A stretch of DNA of 64,000 nucleotides from Streptomyces sp. NBC_00237 (GCF_026342435.1 NZ_JAPEMT010000002.1:682001-746000); one strand, 5' to 3'. Positions 1-9,035 are shown, numbered from the stretch's first letter. The notes: generated by a model not told the origin, from the letters alone. Program-made: numbers and translations.

Positions 1-26
1 GAACCGTTCCGGGTTCGGTAGAGACT

Positions 27-899
27 CTAGATTGTGGTTGTGACCTGGGATTTCGGGGTTTTGCGGTAGTAGTTGGTCTCGTATTCGACGGGTGGGATGT
101 GCCCTATTTCACCGTGGAGTCGGCGGTGGCAGTACCAGTCGATCCATTCGGCGGTGGCGAGTTCGACATGCGAAAGGGTTCGCCAAGGTCGGCCGGGCTT
201 GATCAGCTCGGTCTTGAACAGGCCGATCGTGGACTCCATGAGGGCGTTGTCGTAGGCGTCGCCGACCGAACCGATGGAGGCCGCGATGCCGGCGGCGTCC
301 AGGTGCTCGGCGAGCCGAAAACTCGTGTATTGCGACCCGGCATCGGAATGATGTATCAACTCGCCCCGCTGGTAAGGCTGTTTATCGCGGTCACGTTGCC
401 ACAGGGCCATGTCCAGGGCGTCCAGGACGAGCCTGGTCTCCTTCGACGTGGCGGCTGACCAGCCGACGATCCGGCGGGAGAAGGTGTCGACGACGAACGC
501 GACGTAGACGACGCCGGACCAGGTCTTGACGTGGGTGAAGTCAGCGACCCAGCAGCGGTTGGGGGCCGGCGCGACGAAGTTGCGGTCCAGCAGGTCCGGT
601 GCCCGTTCCACGGAACTGTCCGGGATGGTGGTGATGATCTTCTTTCCCCGGACAGCACCGGCGACGCCCAGCTCGCGCATGAGGCGTTCGACGGTGCACC
701 GGGCCACGATGTGACCTTGTCGGTGCAGCTCACGCCAGACCTTCCTGGCGCCGTAGACACGGTAGTTGGACACGAAGATCTGCCGGATGAGCGGCTTCAG
801 TTCGGCGTCGCGGACGGTGCGGGCCGACGGGGCCCGGAGTCGTTTGTGGTGGGCGTAATAGGTGGACGGGGCGATCTTGCAGTCGTGCTCGGTGAGCAC
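27..899 (-). CDS. IS3 transposase OrfB (DDE integrase core)
   Basis: This is the catalytic half of the transposase. From the first in-frame GTG it has 290 residues, but the open frame continues upstream into orfA and includes FIDEHRARFGG, so translation is expected through -1 frameshifting rather than from this GTG. The residues of the DDE triad are visible: Asp in VADFTHVKT (about residue 118), Asp in HHSDAGSQYTS and Glu in DNALMESTIGLFK. The C-terminus contains the usual WYCHRRLHGEIG segment. There are no internal stops. The call to the IS3 family is firm; the subgroup is not determined. Confidence 0.9.
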   Translation of the reverse strand: MLTEHDCKIAPSTYYAHHKRLRAPSARTVRDAELKPLIRQIFVSNYRVYGARKVWRELHRQGHIVARCTVERLMRELGVAGAVRGKKIITTIPDSSVERAPDLLDRNFVAPAPNRCWVADFTHVKTWSGVVYVAFVVDTFSRRIVGWSAATSKETRLVLDALDMALWQRDRDKQPYQRGELIHHSDAGSQYTSFRLAEHLDAAGIAASIGSVGDAYDNALMESTIGLFKTELIKPGRPWRTLSHVELATAEWIDWYCHRRLHGEIGHIPPVEYETNYYRKTPKSQVTTTI

Positions 900-952
900 G
901 CGGCAGATCGGCTCGACACCGCCGAAGCGGGCCCGGTGCTCGTCGATGAACG

Positions 953-1279
953 CTACGAGCGCGTGTGTGGCCGGTCGAGCTCGGCCGCGAAGAAACTCGC
1001 CGCGGCCTTCAGGATGTCGTTCGCCCGCTTCAGTTCGGCGATCTCCTTCTTCATCGCCTTGATCTGCGCGGACTCCTCCGTGGTCGTCCCCGGCCGCTGA
1101 CCGGAGTCGACCTCGTCCCGCTTCACCCAGTTCCGCAGGGTCTCGGCCGAACCGATCCCGAGTTTCTGGGCGACGGCCCTCAAAGCGGCCGACTCGTTCG
1201 GATAGTCACCGCGGATCTCGGCGACCATACGGACCGCTCGTTTCCGCAGCTCAGGGGGATAGGAGGAAGGGCGTGCCAT
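953..1279 (-). CDS. IS3 transposase OrfA (HTH plus leucine-zipper region)
   Basis: This 108-residue protein is the DNA-binding subunit of the IS3 transposase. The N-terminal half is a transposase_8-type helix-turn-helix containing a PPELRKRAVRMV stretch. It is followed by a Lys/Glu/Leu-rich coiled-coil region around residues 70-95 (KEIAELKRANDILKAA), typical of IS3 OrfA and used for multimerisation. The ATG at 1279 lies just inside the right inverted repeat. OrfA ends at 953 and the orfB frame, which is open without a stop, overlaps its end. The complete transposase should therefore be made by a programmed -1 frameshift near codons 90-105, although I could not single out a canonical A6G slippery site. 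Confidence 0.88.
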   Translation of the reverse strand: MARPSSYPPELRKRAVRMVAEIRGDYPNESAALRAVAQKLGIGSAETLRNWVKRDEVDSGQRPGTTTEESAQIKAMKKEIAELKRANDILKAAASFFAAELDRPHTRS

Positions 1280-1329
1280 GACTCAATCCTTACACGGAAT
1301 CAAGTCTCTATCGAACCCGGAACGGTTCA

Positions 1330-1719
1330 CCAAGCAGTCACAGATCGGCCGGACAGGCCCTAGGCGTCCACGCACCCCTGACCGGGCATACACCAGGCCC
1401 CGCCGGGCTTTTCATGCGCAAGAGGCCCACGTCCACTATCGCCAACTTGTTTCTCCTGCAGGGCTTGCAGGAGGAGACAGCCGTTTCGACGATGACGGCC
1501 GTCGAAATGCGGTTTCGCATGTCCCAGTCCGCAGGCGGCTGTGGGGGCCTTCCGGCGGGAAGTCCATCTACGGACGATCCAGTCGCGCCTATCGCACCAT
1601 TCGACAGCGGAGTTGAGGAGTGCACTGCACAATCAAGTTGCCAGGATGTGCTGTTCGTCGGACCGGCGCAGGCGAAGGGGCCTGCGCGATGGCTTCGACG
1701 TGGAAGGTGCGGATGCCGA
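1330..1719. other. Intergenic stretch between the IS and the restriction gene; no gene recognised
   Basis: Overlapping open frames exist here, but none has a recognisable product or a convincing ribosome binding site. An 8-bp inverted repeat (1453-1460 with 1466-1473, loop of five) is the only structure noted. It could be a weak terminator or attenuator. The promoter of the downstream endonuclease probably lies here but cannot be assigned by eye. Confidence 0.4.
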
Positions 1720-2685
1720 ATGGTCCACGATGACGCCTACCACTGGCCACCCGAGCTGTTGGAGCTGCTGATCGAGCTGGTGCCACGGCTGAGCCGAAGC
1801 AAGGAGGGGGTACTGGGGTTCCTCCGGGGAGCCGGCGTCGGCGAGGCATTGCTCGCAGCGCACCGGCAACAGCTTGCTGCGGACAAGACCGCAATCAGCA
1901 AATACAAGATCGTTCGTACCGTGCTCAGCCAAATCAACGAGCAGGGCGACACCGGCCTGGGAGTTCGACGAGAGCTACTCAAGCGGGCGATTGAGTTCGA
2001 GGACTTCTCCACGCTGTGGCCGGACGATCGGCTACCAGCACAGGGGCTGCAAGCGAACGTGCGAAGCCTGGTTAACGTCAAGGATGCGTTCACCAGGATG
2101 AATCAGGCGCATGACGATGAACGAGCAGCGCGACTCGCGGCGCGCTCTGCCGAGGCGACACGTCTGGCTCGGCGGCACGCGAAATTCGTGGCGCTTCGAG
2201 ACCGACTCGCCGCCCTTTTCAACGAAGCGGACCCCAGGAAGCGGGGCATCGCCGTCGAAGACGTACTCAACGACGTGTTCAAAGCCGAAGGGATCCTGGT
2301 CAGGGAGTCCTTTGCACTGCGCAACGAGGACGGCCAGGTGACCGAGCAGATCGACGGGGCGCTGGAAATGGACGGGGCCCAGTACCTCGTGGAAATCAAG
2401 TGGTGGGGCGAGCCGGTTGAAATCAACGCGATGAGTCGCCACCTGGTTCGAGTCTATGGACGTTCGGAAGTCCGTGCACTGTTCATCTCCGCATCCGGGT
2501 TCACCGCACCAGCGATTAAGGAAAGCGAGAGAGCTCTGAGCCAGCGAGTGATCGTTCTCGGTGAACTGCGGGAACTCGTCGTCCTGCTTGAGCAGGAAGG
2601 CGATGTCGCCAACTGGCTGCGTGAGAAGGTCCGCATCGCCCAGATCGATCGTCGCCCCCTCGCCATATTGGGTGCCGACTTCTGA
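1720..2685 (+). CDS. Mrr-like restriction endonuclease with N-terminal effector-associated-type domain
   Basis: The protein has 321 residues from the ATG at 1720. I prefer this start because the recognisable N-terminal domain begins right there (YHWPPELLELLIELVPRLSRS), a small helical domain found at the front of many actinobacterial conflict proteins; the frame is open further upstream. The C-terminal third is a restriction-endonuclease-like fold with Asp212 and a Glu225-x-Lys227 motif (EQIDG...YLVEIKWW), followed by the Mrr-type segment ALFISASGFTAPAI. The likely role is DNA cleavage, perhaps of modified DNA or under control of a partner recruited by the N-terminal domain. No methylase gene is next to it, which fits a stand-alone Mrr-type enzyme. 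It lies outside the pcaD-flanked element, between that element and the IS. Confidence 0.75.
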   Translation: MVHDDAYHWPPELLELLIELVPRLSRSKEGVLGFLRGAGVGEALLAAHRQQLAADKTAISKYKIVRTVLSQINEQGDTGLGVRRELLKRAIEFEDFSTLWPDDRLPAQGLQANVRSLVNVKDAFTRMNQAHDDERAARLAARSAEATRLARRHAKFVALRDRLAALFNEADPRKRGIAVEDVLNDVFKAEGILVRESFALRNEDGQVTEQIDGALEMDGAQYLVEIKWWGEPVEINAMSRHLVRVYGRSEVRALFISASGFTAPAIKESERALSQRVIVLGELRELVVLLEQEGDVANWLREKVRIAQIDRRPLAILGADF

Positions 2686-3027
2686 CGCTCGAACGGCATC
2701 AAGGCTGTACACCACTGGTGGTGCAGCAGAACGAACTCACCAGGATCAAGGCCCATGTGTCTTGCGCATCGACCGTGCGGAACCGAGTAGACCGCCGCAC
2801 GAGGTGCCCAGGAACAACAGCCCAGCAAAGGGCGACGCAGCCGCAGCGAGAAGCTCACCTCTATGCCCAGCAGCGCACCGAAGCACCGTCGGGAGAACCC
2901 GACGGTGCTTCGGTGCGGTCCCCCAGCTGTCACCCGGAAATCACGAACCCCACGGACGCTGTCCGCCTCACAGCCCAAAAACCGGACATACGTGCCCGCA
3001 CCGGACTCGATGGACGCCTCTGGACGG
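2686..3027. other. Gap between the endonuclease and the left island border
   Basis: It contains the hairpin at 2881-2910 and the TGTCACCC...TCACGAACCC segment (2928-2950) but no recognisable gene. The body of pcaD, expected to continue leftward from 3036 if this were a simple integration, is not present here in any frame. Confidence 0.5.
2881..2910. terminator. 13-bp perfect hairpin, probable terminator
   Basis: A 13-bp stem (2881-2893 pairs with 2898-2910) encloses the loop AGAA. It lies about 200 bases after the endonuclease stop. There is no T tail, which is common for Streptomyces terminators. It is followed at 2928 by a TGTCACCC...TCACGAACCC segment that recurs after the hairpin at 22331. 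Confidence 0.6.
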
Positions 3028-3138
3028 CTATGCCGACCTGTGCCATGTTGTCGAGAGGGAAGGGCCCAGAATCAGGACTGGAGCGTCTTCTGGCCCGTCA
3101 AAGCGGTATTGCAGGGTCTTCGCAGTCGTCTCACTCAC
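3028..3138 (-). pseudogene. pcaD: 5' fragment of pcaD (3-oxoadipate enol-lactonase), probable attachment-site copy 1
   Basis: From a GTG at 3138 the frame reads 36 residues, including LQYRFDGPEDAPVLILGPSL and then STTWH, and meets a stop two codons after the homology is lost. This matches the extreme N-terminus of actinobacterial 3-oxoadipate enol-lactonase (beta-ketoadipate pathway); the remaining more than 200 residues are absent. The fragment starts 19 bases after the integrase stop codon and reads in the same direction. A second, 80% identical copy lies at 26569-26673 (84 of 105 aligned bases by my hand count, no gaps). A recombinase beside a duplicated gene end is the normal picture of a site-specific integration site. 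Confidence 0.75.
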
Positions 3139-3140
3139 CC
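3036..3140. repeat. 105-bp direct repeat, left copy (candidate attL)
   Basis: This segment aligns without gaps to 26571-26675 with 84 of 105 identical positions. The first 13 bases (ACCTGTGCCATGT) are identical in both copies, while similarity stops abruptly to their left, so the strand-exchange core may lie there. The repeat covers the start of a pcaD-like gene. The high divergence elsewhere suggests that one copy came in on the element from another host. Confidence 0.65.
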
Positions 3141-3157
3141 GACCACGCTCCCACGTC

Positions 3158-4369
3158 TCACATTTCTCTCACGACAGGGGTCGGCAGACCGATCAGACCA
3201 TTCCAGGTATCCGCCGCCGAACGAAGATCCTCCACGTCCGGCTTCACGTACCAACGCTGCGTGGTCCTGACGTCGGTGTGCCCCGCCCATCGGGCGAGGA
3301 GATGGTCAGGGACCCCATTGTTCGCCAGGTAGGTGAAGCAACTCGCGCGGGCATCGTACAAACGGACCCGTCGCAGCGCGTTGTCGACCATGACCTTGTA
3401 CGCCTGCTCGCGCAACTGCCCCACGTCGAGCGGAGCCCCGAGCTCGTCCACCAGCACGTACCCGCTCCCCTCGTACGCTCGCCCCGCAACCAGCTTCTCA
3501 GCTACTTGGGTGACCTTGAAGTGCCTGAGGGCTTCTCCGACCAGGGCGGGCAGCGGAAGAGCCCGCTCGCCGGCGAGCGACTTCGTGTCCTTCTCGACCA
3601 CGGTCTTGTTCCCCATCAACGTGCGGGTGTTGGCCACGGTCAGAACGGCTGAGTCCAGGTCTAAATCGACCCACCGCATGCCGCACACCTCCGCGGGACG
3701 CAGACCCATCAACGACAGAAGAAACGGGGCGTACAGCCGGTGGCCCCTCACCGCGCGTACGAAGGCATGAACCTCCGCGACACTCCAGGGCACCGCTTCC
3801 GCCTTGGCCCGCCGCTCCGCCTTGCGCACCTTCCGAGGGATCCTGACCTCCTGGGCCACATTCACCGCGACCAGACGCCGAGACACTGCCCGGTTGAGGG
3901 CCTCCTTCAGCCGCGTGAGGGACATCTCCACCGAGGTGACCCCCAATCCGGGGCCGGCCTTCGTGGCGCGTACCCGTCCCTCCCGAAGCGCCCACAGCAT
4001 CCACGCCTCGACATCGTCCTCGGTGAGCTTCTGGAGCCGGATGTACCCCAGCCTGCCCCGGACACGGTCCAAGGTCACCCTGTAGGTGGAGATCGTGGTC
4101 TCCTCCAGATCCTCCGCCTTCATGGCGAGCCACTCATCGAGCCACTCGCCCACGGTCATCTTGCTGCGCAACACGAGCGCGCCTTCATAGCGGCGGACCG
4201 TGATCCGTGCGTACTCGGCCTTCGCCTCCTTGAGCGTTCCGAAGGTGCGGGTCAGCTGCTTGCGCTTCCCGGTGGCCGGGTCGGTACCGACATCGACCAC
4301 AAACCGGTACCGGACCTGGCCCTTCGCGTTCGGCGGCAGCTTCTTGATCGGTTCAGACAGGATGCTCAC
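3158..4369 (-). CDS. Tyrosine recombinase / phage-type integrase
   Basis: The protein has about 403 residues from the GTG at 4369; the start is uncertain because AAGGAGA sits immediately against that GTG, and the open frame reaches 4546. The N-terminal part has an AP2-like arm-binding segment (Arg/Lys-rich, KGQVRYRFVVD), then a SAM-like core-binding domain beginning MTVGEWLDEWL. The catalytic domain shows Arg in SLMGLRPAEVCGMRW, a Lys in the KDTKSLAGERALPLP hairpin, the box YDARASCFTYLA and the terminal GHTDVRTTQRWY with the nucleophilic Tyr. It ends 19 bases before the pcaD fragment, as expected for an integrase next to its attachment site. It should mediate integration and, with an unidentified excision factor, release of the island. 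Confidence 0.9.
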   Translation of the reverse strand: MSILSEPIKKLPPNAKGQVRYRFVVDVGTDPATGKRKQLTRTFGTLKEAKAEYARITVRRYEGALVLRSKMTVGEWLDEWLAMKAEDLEETTISTYRVTLDRVRGRLGYIRLQKLTEDDVEAWMLWALREGRVRATKAGPGLGVTSVEMSLTRLKEALNRAVSRRLVAVNVAQEVRIPRKVRKAERRAKAEAVPWSVAEVHAFVRAVRGHRLYAPFLLSLMGLRPAEVCGMRWVDLDLDSAVLTVANTRTLMGNKTVVEKDTKSLAGERALPLPALVGEALRHFKVTQVAEKLVAGRAYEGSGYVLVDELGAPLDVGQLREQAYKVMVDNALRRVRLYDARASCFTYLANNGVPDHLLARWAGHTDVRTTQRWYVKPDVEDLRSAADTWNGLIGLPTPVVREM

Positions 4370-4589
4370 TCTCCTTGAGGGCGCCGAGACTCCACATCGG
4401 CGGTCCCGACGCTGTCTTTCAGCGAAGGGCACCGCGGTCGTCAGGGCAGCAGACGACGGCGCCCTCCGCGTCCGGGGTTTGCGGCGCTGTCTGCTTCGTC
4501 CGCCACGGCTCCACTGCCAAGCGCAGCCGAGTACGAACACCGTCAATAATCGGGACGATCCCCGGTTTGGCTAACCGGCGATCGTCTGC

Positions 4590-4870
4590 TAGGTATCTCT
4601 CGGTGGGCATCGAACCCTGTTATTCGCGCAATCAGCCTGCTCGAACTCGGCATCGGCCAGTCAGCGGTCCGTCGAGCCAGCGGTAGCAGGGCTGCCTGGC
4701 GCGCGTCAGTACCCCGGACGTCACCGTGACGGGAACCCCGTCGCCAGCCAGCTCTCTCACGCGCGGGTAGATCCTTTCCCCGGCAGATTCGTCTGCGAAA
4801 GAAGAGACATGCCGCGGCCCGGCGTAGGACCTCGTTCTCCTGCCCCATCAGCTTGAGCCTCCGACGTGTG
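4590..4870 (-). pseudogene. Decayed IS3-family transposase remnant
   Basis: Reading the minus strand in shifting frames gives pieces of a common Streptomyces IS3 transposase: an OrfA tail (RRLKLMGQENEVLRRAAA), then the OrfB start in another frame (ERIYPRVRELAGDGVPVTVT followed by ARQPCYRWLD), then ADAEFEQAD and FDAHRE in further frames. At least two frameshifts and a stop separate the pieces, so it is non-functional. The remainder of 4370-5317 contains no convincing gene. A weak hairpin with CCCGCCG/AGCGGG arms lies near 5050-5072. Confidence 0.6.
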
Positions 4871-5317
4871 TCCCTACAAGGCACGCCAGTTCAGACGCCA
4901 CCCGATCGTGCTGCAGACCCGTCCCTGTCCGGAAACTTCGAGGCACCTCATACAGTTGCTCGAATAATTGGGCGTGACCCGACCTTCTGAAAGGATCTGC
5001 TCCCAGGCCGCGGCCGACCGGCGCCGCATCATCGGCCCTCATGCAGAACCCCCGCCGAAACAAGCCAGCGGGAGTCACCATCTGCCTCGACCGCACACCG
5101 AATCAGATCGGCAACTCTCAGCATCGGATCAAGCGAAAGCTGGCGCATCACCAGCGGCTAGCCGAAACACTCAGCCCGCGATTCGGAACCAACGCGTCAC
5201 GGGCAGGTTCGGAGCTTCGCCCTGGGCGGTGCAACGCTCCGAAGGGGAACCTAAGCAACGCGTCGAACCGTTGAGCGATGATGTTGACAGAGTGACGGAG
5301 TCGATGGGGGGCCTGCC

Positions 5318-7564
5318 ATGTATCTGAGTCGTGTCAAGGTGAGCGGTCTACGCGCGAGCGCAGAGACGCCAATGAGCTGCGACCTACCTGGCAGATTCAG
5401 TGTGATGATCGGACCGAACGGTGCGGGTAAGACCACACTCACAGACGCGATCTACCTCGCGCACCCAGGGAACCGGTTTCCGATGCTCCCAAGGCCGACT
5501 TCAGCCGCGCTGGCATCACCTGATGCCAGCGTCGAGCGCAGCATCGACATCGCGTACAGCCTGGCCGACGACCTCCAGGCTGAAGGGCGCCTCGGCCGCG
5601 AGATGCACACCACAGGCCACCGTCGGCTCGGTGGAGAAGCTGAATCCTGGAGTGTCTCCCTTCACCGACAGCTGGGAACAGTCACCTCGCGCCTGACAAG
5701 CAGCCACGGCCTCGCCCGGAAGATCGACCAGTTCAAGCTGATCTATCTTCCCGCCTGGCGTCATCCACTGGACGAACTCGCGCGGCGCGAGGCGCGCATC
5801 TTGGTGGAGCTGCTACGCGCCAGGCAGCAGGAACTCCACGGCAGCCGCAACCTGGTAGCGCTACGGGCCCGTGCCTCTCGGCTATTGGAGGATCTAGCCA
5901 AGGACAGCCTGATCGACGCCGTTGAGGCACGCATCAGCGACCAACTGGGCAGACTGTCCGCCGGCGTGAGCCCACAATGGCCCTACGTGCGCGGCCAGGT
6001 CATCGACGACACCTACCTCGCCCGCGTCCTGGAAATCATGCTCGCAGTGATCGAAGGCCGCTCCGCAGCCCGTCCGCTGGAAGTCTCCGGCCTTGGGTAC
6101 GTCAACCTGCTCCATATTGCTGTGACGTTGGCTGCGATACCTGATTCCACCGAGGTTCCCCTCTCCTCGACGAACCCACCGGCAAGCGGCGAGCACGAAC
6201 TCCCGTCCGAGGAAGAGCAGGCGCGGCAAGCATTCGAGAACTTGGCTCAAGCACAAGCCGAGGCGGCCTCCGAGGAAGATTCCTTCTTCTCCACGACTCC
6301 TTTTCACGCAACGGTCGTCATCGAGGAGCCTGAAGCCCATCTCCACCCTCAGCTGCAGCACTCATTGGTCCGTTACCTGCGCAGAACCGTCAAAGCGCGC
6401 CCCGAGCTACAGGTGATCCTCACCAGTCACGCGACTGACATCATCACAGCCTGCGACCCCACGGAGCTCGTCCTCGTGCGTCGCACCGACCATGGAAGTG
6501 TGAGCCGCTGCGTCAAGGACGTCGTCCCGCTCCAGCATCGCGATGCCACGCTCCGCATGGCCAGACTGCACATGGACGCGAGTCGTTCGTCGGCTCTTTT
6601 CGCCGAACGCCTGCTCCTGGTCGAAGGGGTTACTGAGGGCGCGGTGGTGCGTGAGTTCGGCCGGGCCTGGGCAGCTGACGACGAAACGAAGCAAGCCTTC
6701 ATAGATGCGCTGAGCATCGTCCCGATGGGCACCAAAGTCGGCCAGTGGGCCGCCCATCTCCTGGCGACACCGGGCGCGGAACTGTGCACGAAGCTGGCCA
6801 TCCTCCGTGATAGCGACAGTGACCTTCCCTTCGACAGCGCGCGCGACATGCCTAAGTGGGCCGCAGAGCACGACACGTCCGTAGTCCAGGTTTTCATCAG
6901 CCATCCCACCCTCGAGCCGGCTATCACTCCGGGCAACGAGGGCCTTGTCGCGAAAGCCCAAAAAGCGGTCGACCCAAACCATCCATTGGCCGAAGTCACC
7001 GTCGACAGCGTCCGGTCCTACTTCGCCAGCCGGAGGGCCGGGAAGGATGGCGAGGAAGCAGTCAAGGAGGGCCGGGGTGCGCGGCGTAAGGCCGAGTTCG
7101 CCCTCGCTCTCGCCGCAGTGCTCCGCGAAGCCAACGACACTGACCGCGAGGCTGCCGACGGCATTTCTCTCGTGTCGATACCCGATCACCTCGAGGACCT
7201 CTTCGACTTCCTCTATCCGGCCGCCGCCCCAGACACCACCAGCGATCTGACATCCGACGAAGCCGCCATGGAACCACCCGGGTGGCTCGCCCCTGACGGC
7301 ATCTGGGACCGATTGCCAGTCGATATCTACTGGGATAACGAACTCGACGACCCGGCGTACTGGCCAGAAGACGAGCCCACCGATACAGAGCACGAATTCG
7401 AGTTCGAGGCCGCAGCAGACGAGGCGGCGGAAACCCCGAACTGGGGCGACCTTCTGCGCACACGTCCGATCCGGCAGAACTACACGGCAGCCCACCAGCC
7501 AGGAGGCTGGCCCGCACGCGTGGAGATACCCGGGCTCTGGCCACAGAGGCAGGACGATGCATAG
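5318..7564 (+). CDS. gajA: GajA-like OLD-family ATP-dependent nuclease (Gabija)
   Basis: This 748-residue protein combines an ABC-type ATPase with a TOPRIM nuclease. Walker A is GPNGAGKTT at about residues 32-40, the signature/Walker B region is VVIEEPEAHLHPQ near residue 335, and the H-loop is ILTSHATDI. The TOPRIM domain begins at LLLVEGVTEG near residue 432 and has the metal-binding Asp cluster LRDSDSD. The gene overlaps the following UvrD-like helicase by 8 bases, which is the Gabija arrangement (GajA nuclease plus GajB). In that system the nuclease cuts DNA when nucleotide pools fall during phage replication. The C-terminal 100 residues are acidic and Trp-containing, and make the protein longer than the best-known GajA (about 580 residues). 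The start ATG is preceded by GGGGGG at 5307-5312. Confidence 0.82.
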   Translation: MYLSRVKVSGLRASAETPMSCDLPGRFSVMIGPNGAGKTTLTDAIYLAHPGNRFPMLPRPTSAALASPDASVERSIDIAYSLADDLQAEGRLGREMHTTGHRRLGGEAESWSVSLHRQLGTVTSRLTSSHGLARKIDQFKLIYLPAWRHPLDELARREARILVELLRARQQELHGSRNLVALRARASRLLEDLAKDSLIDAVEARISDQLGRLSAGVSPQWPYVRGQVIDDTYLARVLEIMLAVIEGRSAARPLEVSGLGYVNLLHIAVTLAAIPDSTEVPLSSTNPPASGEHELPSEEEQARQAFENLAQAQAEAASEEDSFFSTTPFHATVVIEEPEAHLHPQLQHSLVRYLRRTVKARPELQVILTSHATDIITACDPTELVLVRRTDHGSVSRCVKDVVPLQHRDATLRMARLHMDASRSSALFAERLLLVEGVTEGAVVREFGRAWAADDETKQAFIDALSIVPMGTKVGQWAAHLLATPGAELCTKLAILRDSDSDLPFDSARDMPKWAAEHDTSVVQVFISHPTLEPAITPGNEGLVAKAQKAVDPNHPLAEVTVDSVRSYFASRRAGKDGEEAVKEGRGARRKAEFALALAAVLREANDTDREAADGISLVSIPDHLEDLFDFLYPAAAPDTTSDLTSDEAAMEPPGWLAPDGIWDRLPVDIYWDNELDDPAYWPEDEPTDTEHEFEFEAAADEAAETPNWGDLLRTRPIRQNYTAAHQPGGWPARVEIPGLWPQRQDDA

Positions 7565-9035
7565 ACTCAGCAGGGGACTTCATGCACTGACACAACAACA
7601 GCTCAACGCAATTGGTAGCCCACACAGACGCGTCTACGTCGAGGCGGCACCCGGCTCCGGAAAGACCACTGTGTCGGCCCTGCGATTCGGCCTGCACCGC
7701 TTTGCCGCCCCTACCGACACACGCGCTGTCGTAGCGGTCAGCTTCACCAGGTCAGCCACCGAGGAATTACGAACACGGGTCACCCGGCAATGGGGTTCGG
7801 CATCACTGCGCTGGCCGCACCGCATCGTGACCCTGGATACCCTTCTGTGCGACCTACTCCTTCACTTGCTCAATGAAGGCGTGCTGCACTGGCCGGGAGG
7901 GCACACGGAACTTGACGTGTTGGACTCATGGCGTACGGCCCTCCCGACAAAACCCGGACGCATAAAGCCCGTTCTACAGGTCGATGGTAGCCACGTCATC
8001 ATAAGAACCGTCAACGAGTCTCAAACCGCGAGCCACCCTTCAGCCATGCAATTTAAGAAAGCGGTGTCTGCTGGCGCATGCACCCATGACAACGTACGGG
8101 AGGTTCTTCAAGGAGCCCTCACAGCTGGTCCCGCACGCCGAACGCTGATTTCGTACTTCGCGAATTCAGTGCGCTCGTTGACCGTCGATGAGGTGTTCGA
8201 CGCCAACGATCTGGACCGGGACATCTTCTCGCTCGCTGCTTCCGCGTCCAGCTCTCTCACCTTGGTCGGTGACCCGTGGCAGGCCCTCTACCAGTTCAGA
8301 GGTGCTCGTCCCGCTGCCATGGCGGCGTATATAGGCGAGAACGGCTTCTCCACGCACTACTTGAACGACTCCTTTCGGTGGGGAACCGACAGACAGGCAT
8401 GGTTTACACGGCACCTGCGACGACGCGTGCCCGTCACGGTGCAGTCCGGTTCTACCCGCGATGCCGATGTGGTCCTCGCCTCCAAGTGGAAGGCACTGTG
8501 GGCGTGCGATCCACTCGTCCTGCCCCTCGCCATCAAGCCCGGTGCCGGTCAGGCTCAAGAGGCAATCTGCACCCTGCTCCTCAACGAGATCACCCAGAAT
8601 GCGCTGGGCATGCAAGCAGTATTTCTACACGATGCTCTGGTCACTCTCGGGCTGGAAAGGGAAGAGCTAGCGACGCTCCGCCCCTGCCTGCAGTCCGCGG
8701 TGGCTGAACTCAAGGAAGGCGTACAACCGTCCTTAGTGTGGCAGAGACTGACACGCAGTCTCGCGGAGAGCTTTTCGGTGGTCGCTGCAAGACAGCTCGC
8801 GCGCAAGCCACTCCGCGCGCTGGATCTTCTAACACTTCGGCTCGCAAATGACCAGCTGATACCTGGCCTTACCTGCCACCAGTCAAAAGGGCGTGAGTGG
8901 AACACGGTAGCCGTCATTTTGAGCCCGACAGACGCCTCCGCCCTGGCTCACGGCCTCGACCCTGCACGGGAGGACCATCGCGCCCTGTACGTGGCGCTCA
9001 CGCGCGCCCGCCTCAACACCCTTGCCGTAACTTGA
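7557..9035 (+). CDS. gajB: GajB-like UvrD/Rep-family helicase (Gabija)
   Basis: This 492-residue SF1A helicase has the Q-motif region LTQQQLNAI, Walker A VEAAPGSGKTT near residue 30, motif Ia SFTRSATEEL, a motif II of the form VDEVFDANDLD, motif III LVGDPWQALYQFRGA, and the C-terminal motifs HQSKGREWNTV and ALYVALTRAR. Its length is close to that of known GajB (about 494). It starts inside the 3' end of gajA, so the two are translationally coupled and probably act as one complex. GajB is thought to sense DNA ends and activate GajA. Motif II departs from the usual DEFQD, but the Asp-Glu pair is retained. Confidence 0.82.
   Translation: MHRLSRGLHALTQQQLNAIGSPHRRVYVEAAPGSGKTTVSALRFGLHRFAAPTDTRAVVAVSFTRSATEELRTRVTRQWGSASLRWPHRIVTLDTLLCDLLLHLLNEGVLHWPGGHTELDVLDSWRTALPTKPGRIKPVLQVDGSHVIIRTVNESQTASHPSAMQFKKAVSAGACTHDNVREVLQGALTAGPARRTLISYFANSVRSLTVDEVFDANDLDRDIFSLAASASSSLTLVGDPWQALYQFRGARPAAMAAYIGENGFSTHYLNDSFRWGTDRQAWFTRHLRRRVPVTVQSGSTRDADVVLASKWKALWACDPLVLPLAIKPGAGQAQEAICTLLLNEITQNALGMQAVFLHDALVTLGLEREELATLRPCLQSAVAELKEGVQPSLVWQRLTRSLAESFSVVAARQLARKPLRALDLLTLRLANDQLIPGLTCHQSKGREWNTVAVILSPTDASALAHGLDPAREDHRALYVALTRARLNTLAVT

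Larger units (their letters stand above)
1..1329 (-). mobile_element. IS3-family insertion sequence, left end cut by the window edge by about one base
   Basis: Imperfect 26-bp terminal inverted repeats are visible at 1-26 and 1303-1328, with one mismatch. The right repeat ends in CA at 1328-1329, so the left end should start with a T one base before the window (TG...CA termini, usual for IS3). Inside are the two overlapping minus-strand reading frames expected of IS3: orfA (953-1279) and orfB (27-899), with orfB in the -1 frame relative to orfA. Both frames are open and the DDE residues are kept, so the element may still be active. The target-site duplication cannot be checked because the left flank is missing. 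Confidence 0.9.

Noticed and set aside
1414..1719. Upstream 102-codon extension of the Mrr-like gene
   Set aside because: The recognisable domain starts at the ATG at 1720; the extension is rich in low-complexity residues and lacks similarity to anything known.
5041..5274. A 77-residue plus-strand frame upstream of gajA as a possible excisionase
   Set aside because: No helix-turn-helix pattern, no ribosome site; the region looks like IS debris and a broken hairpin.
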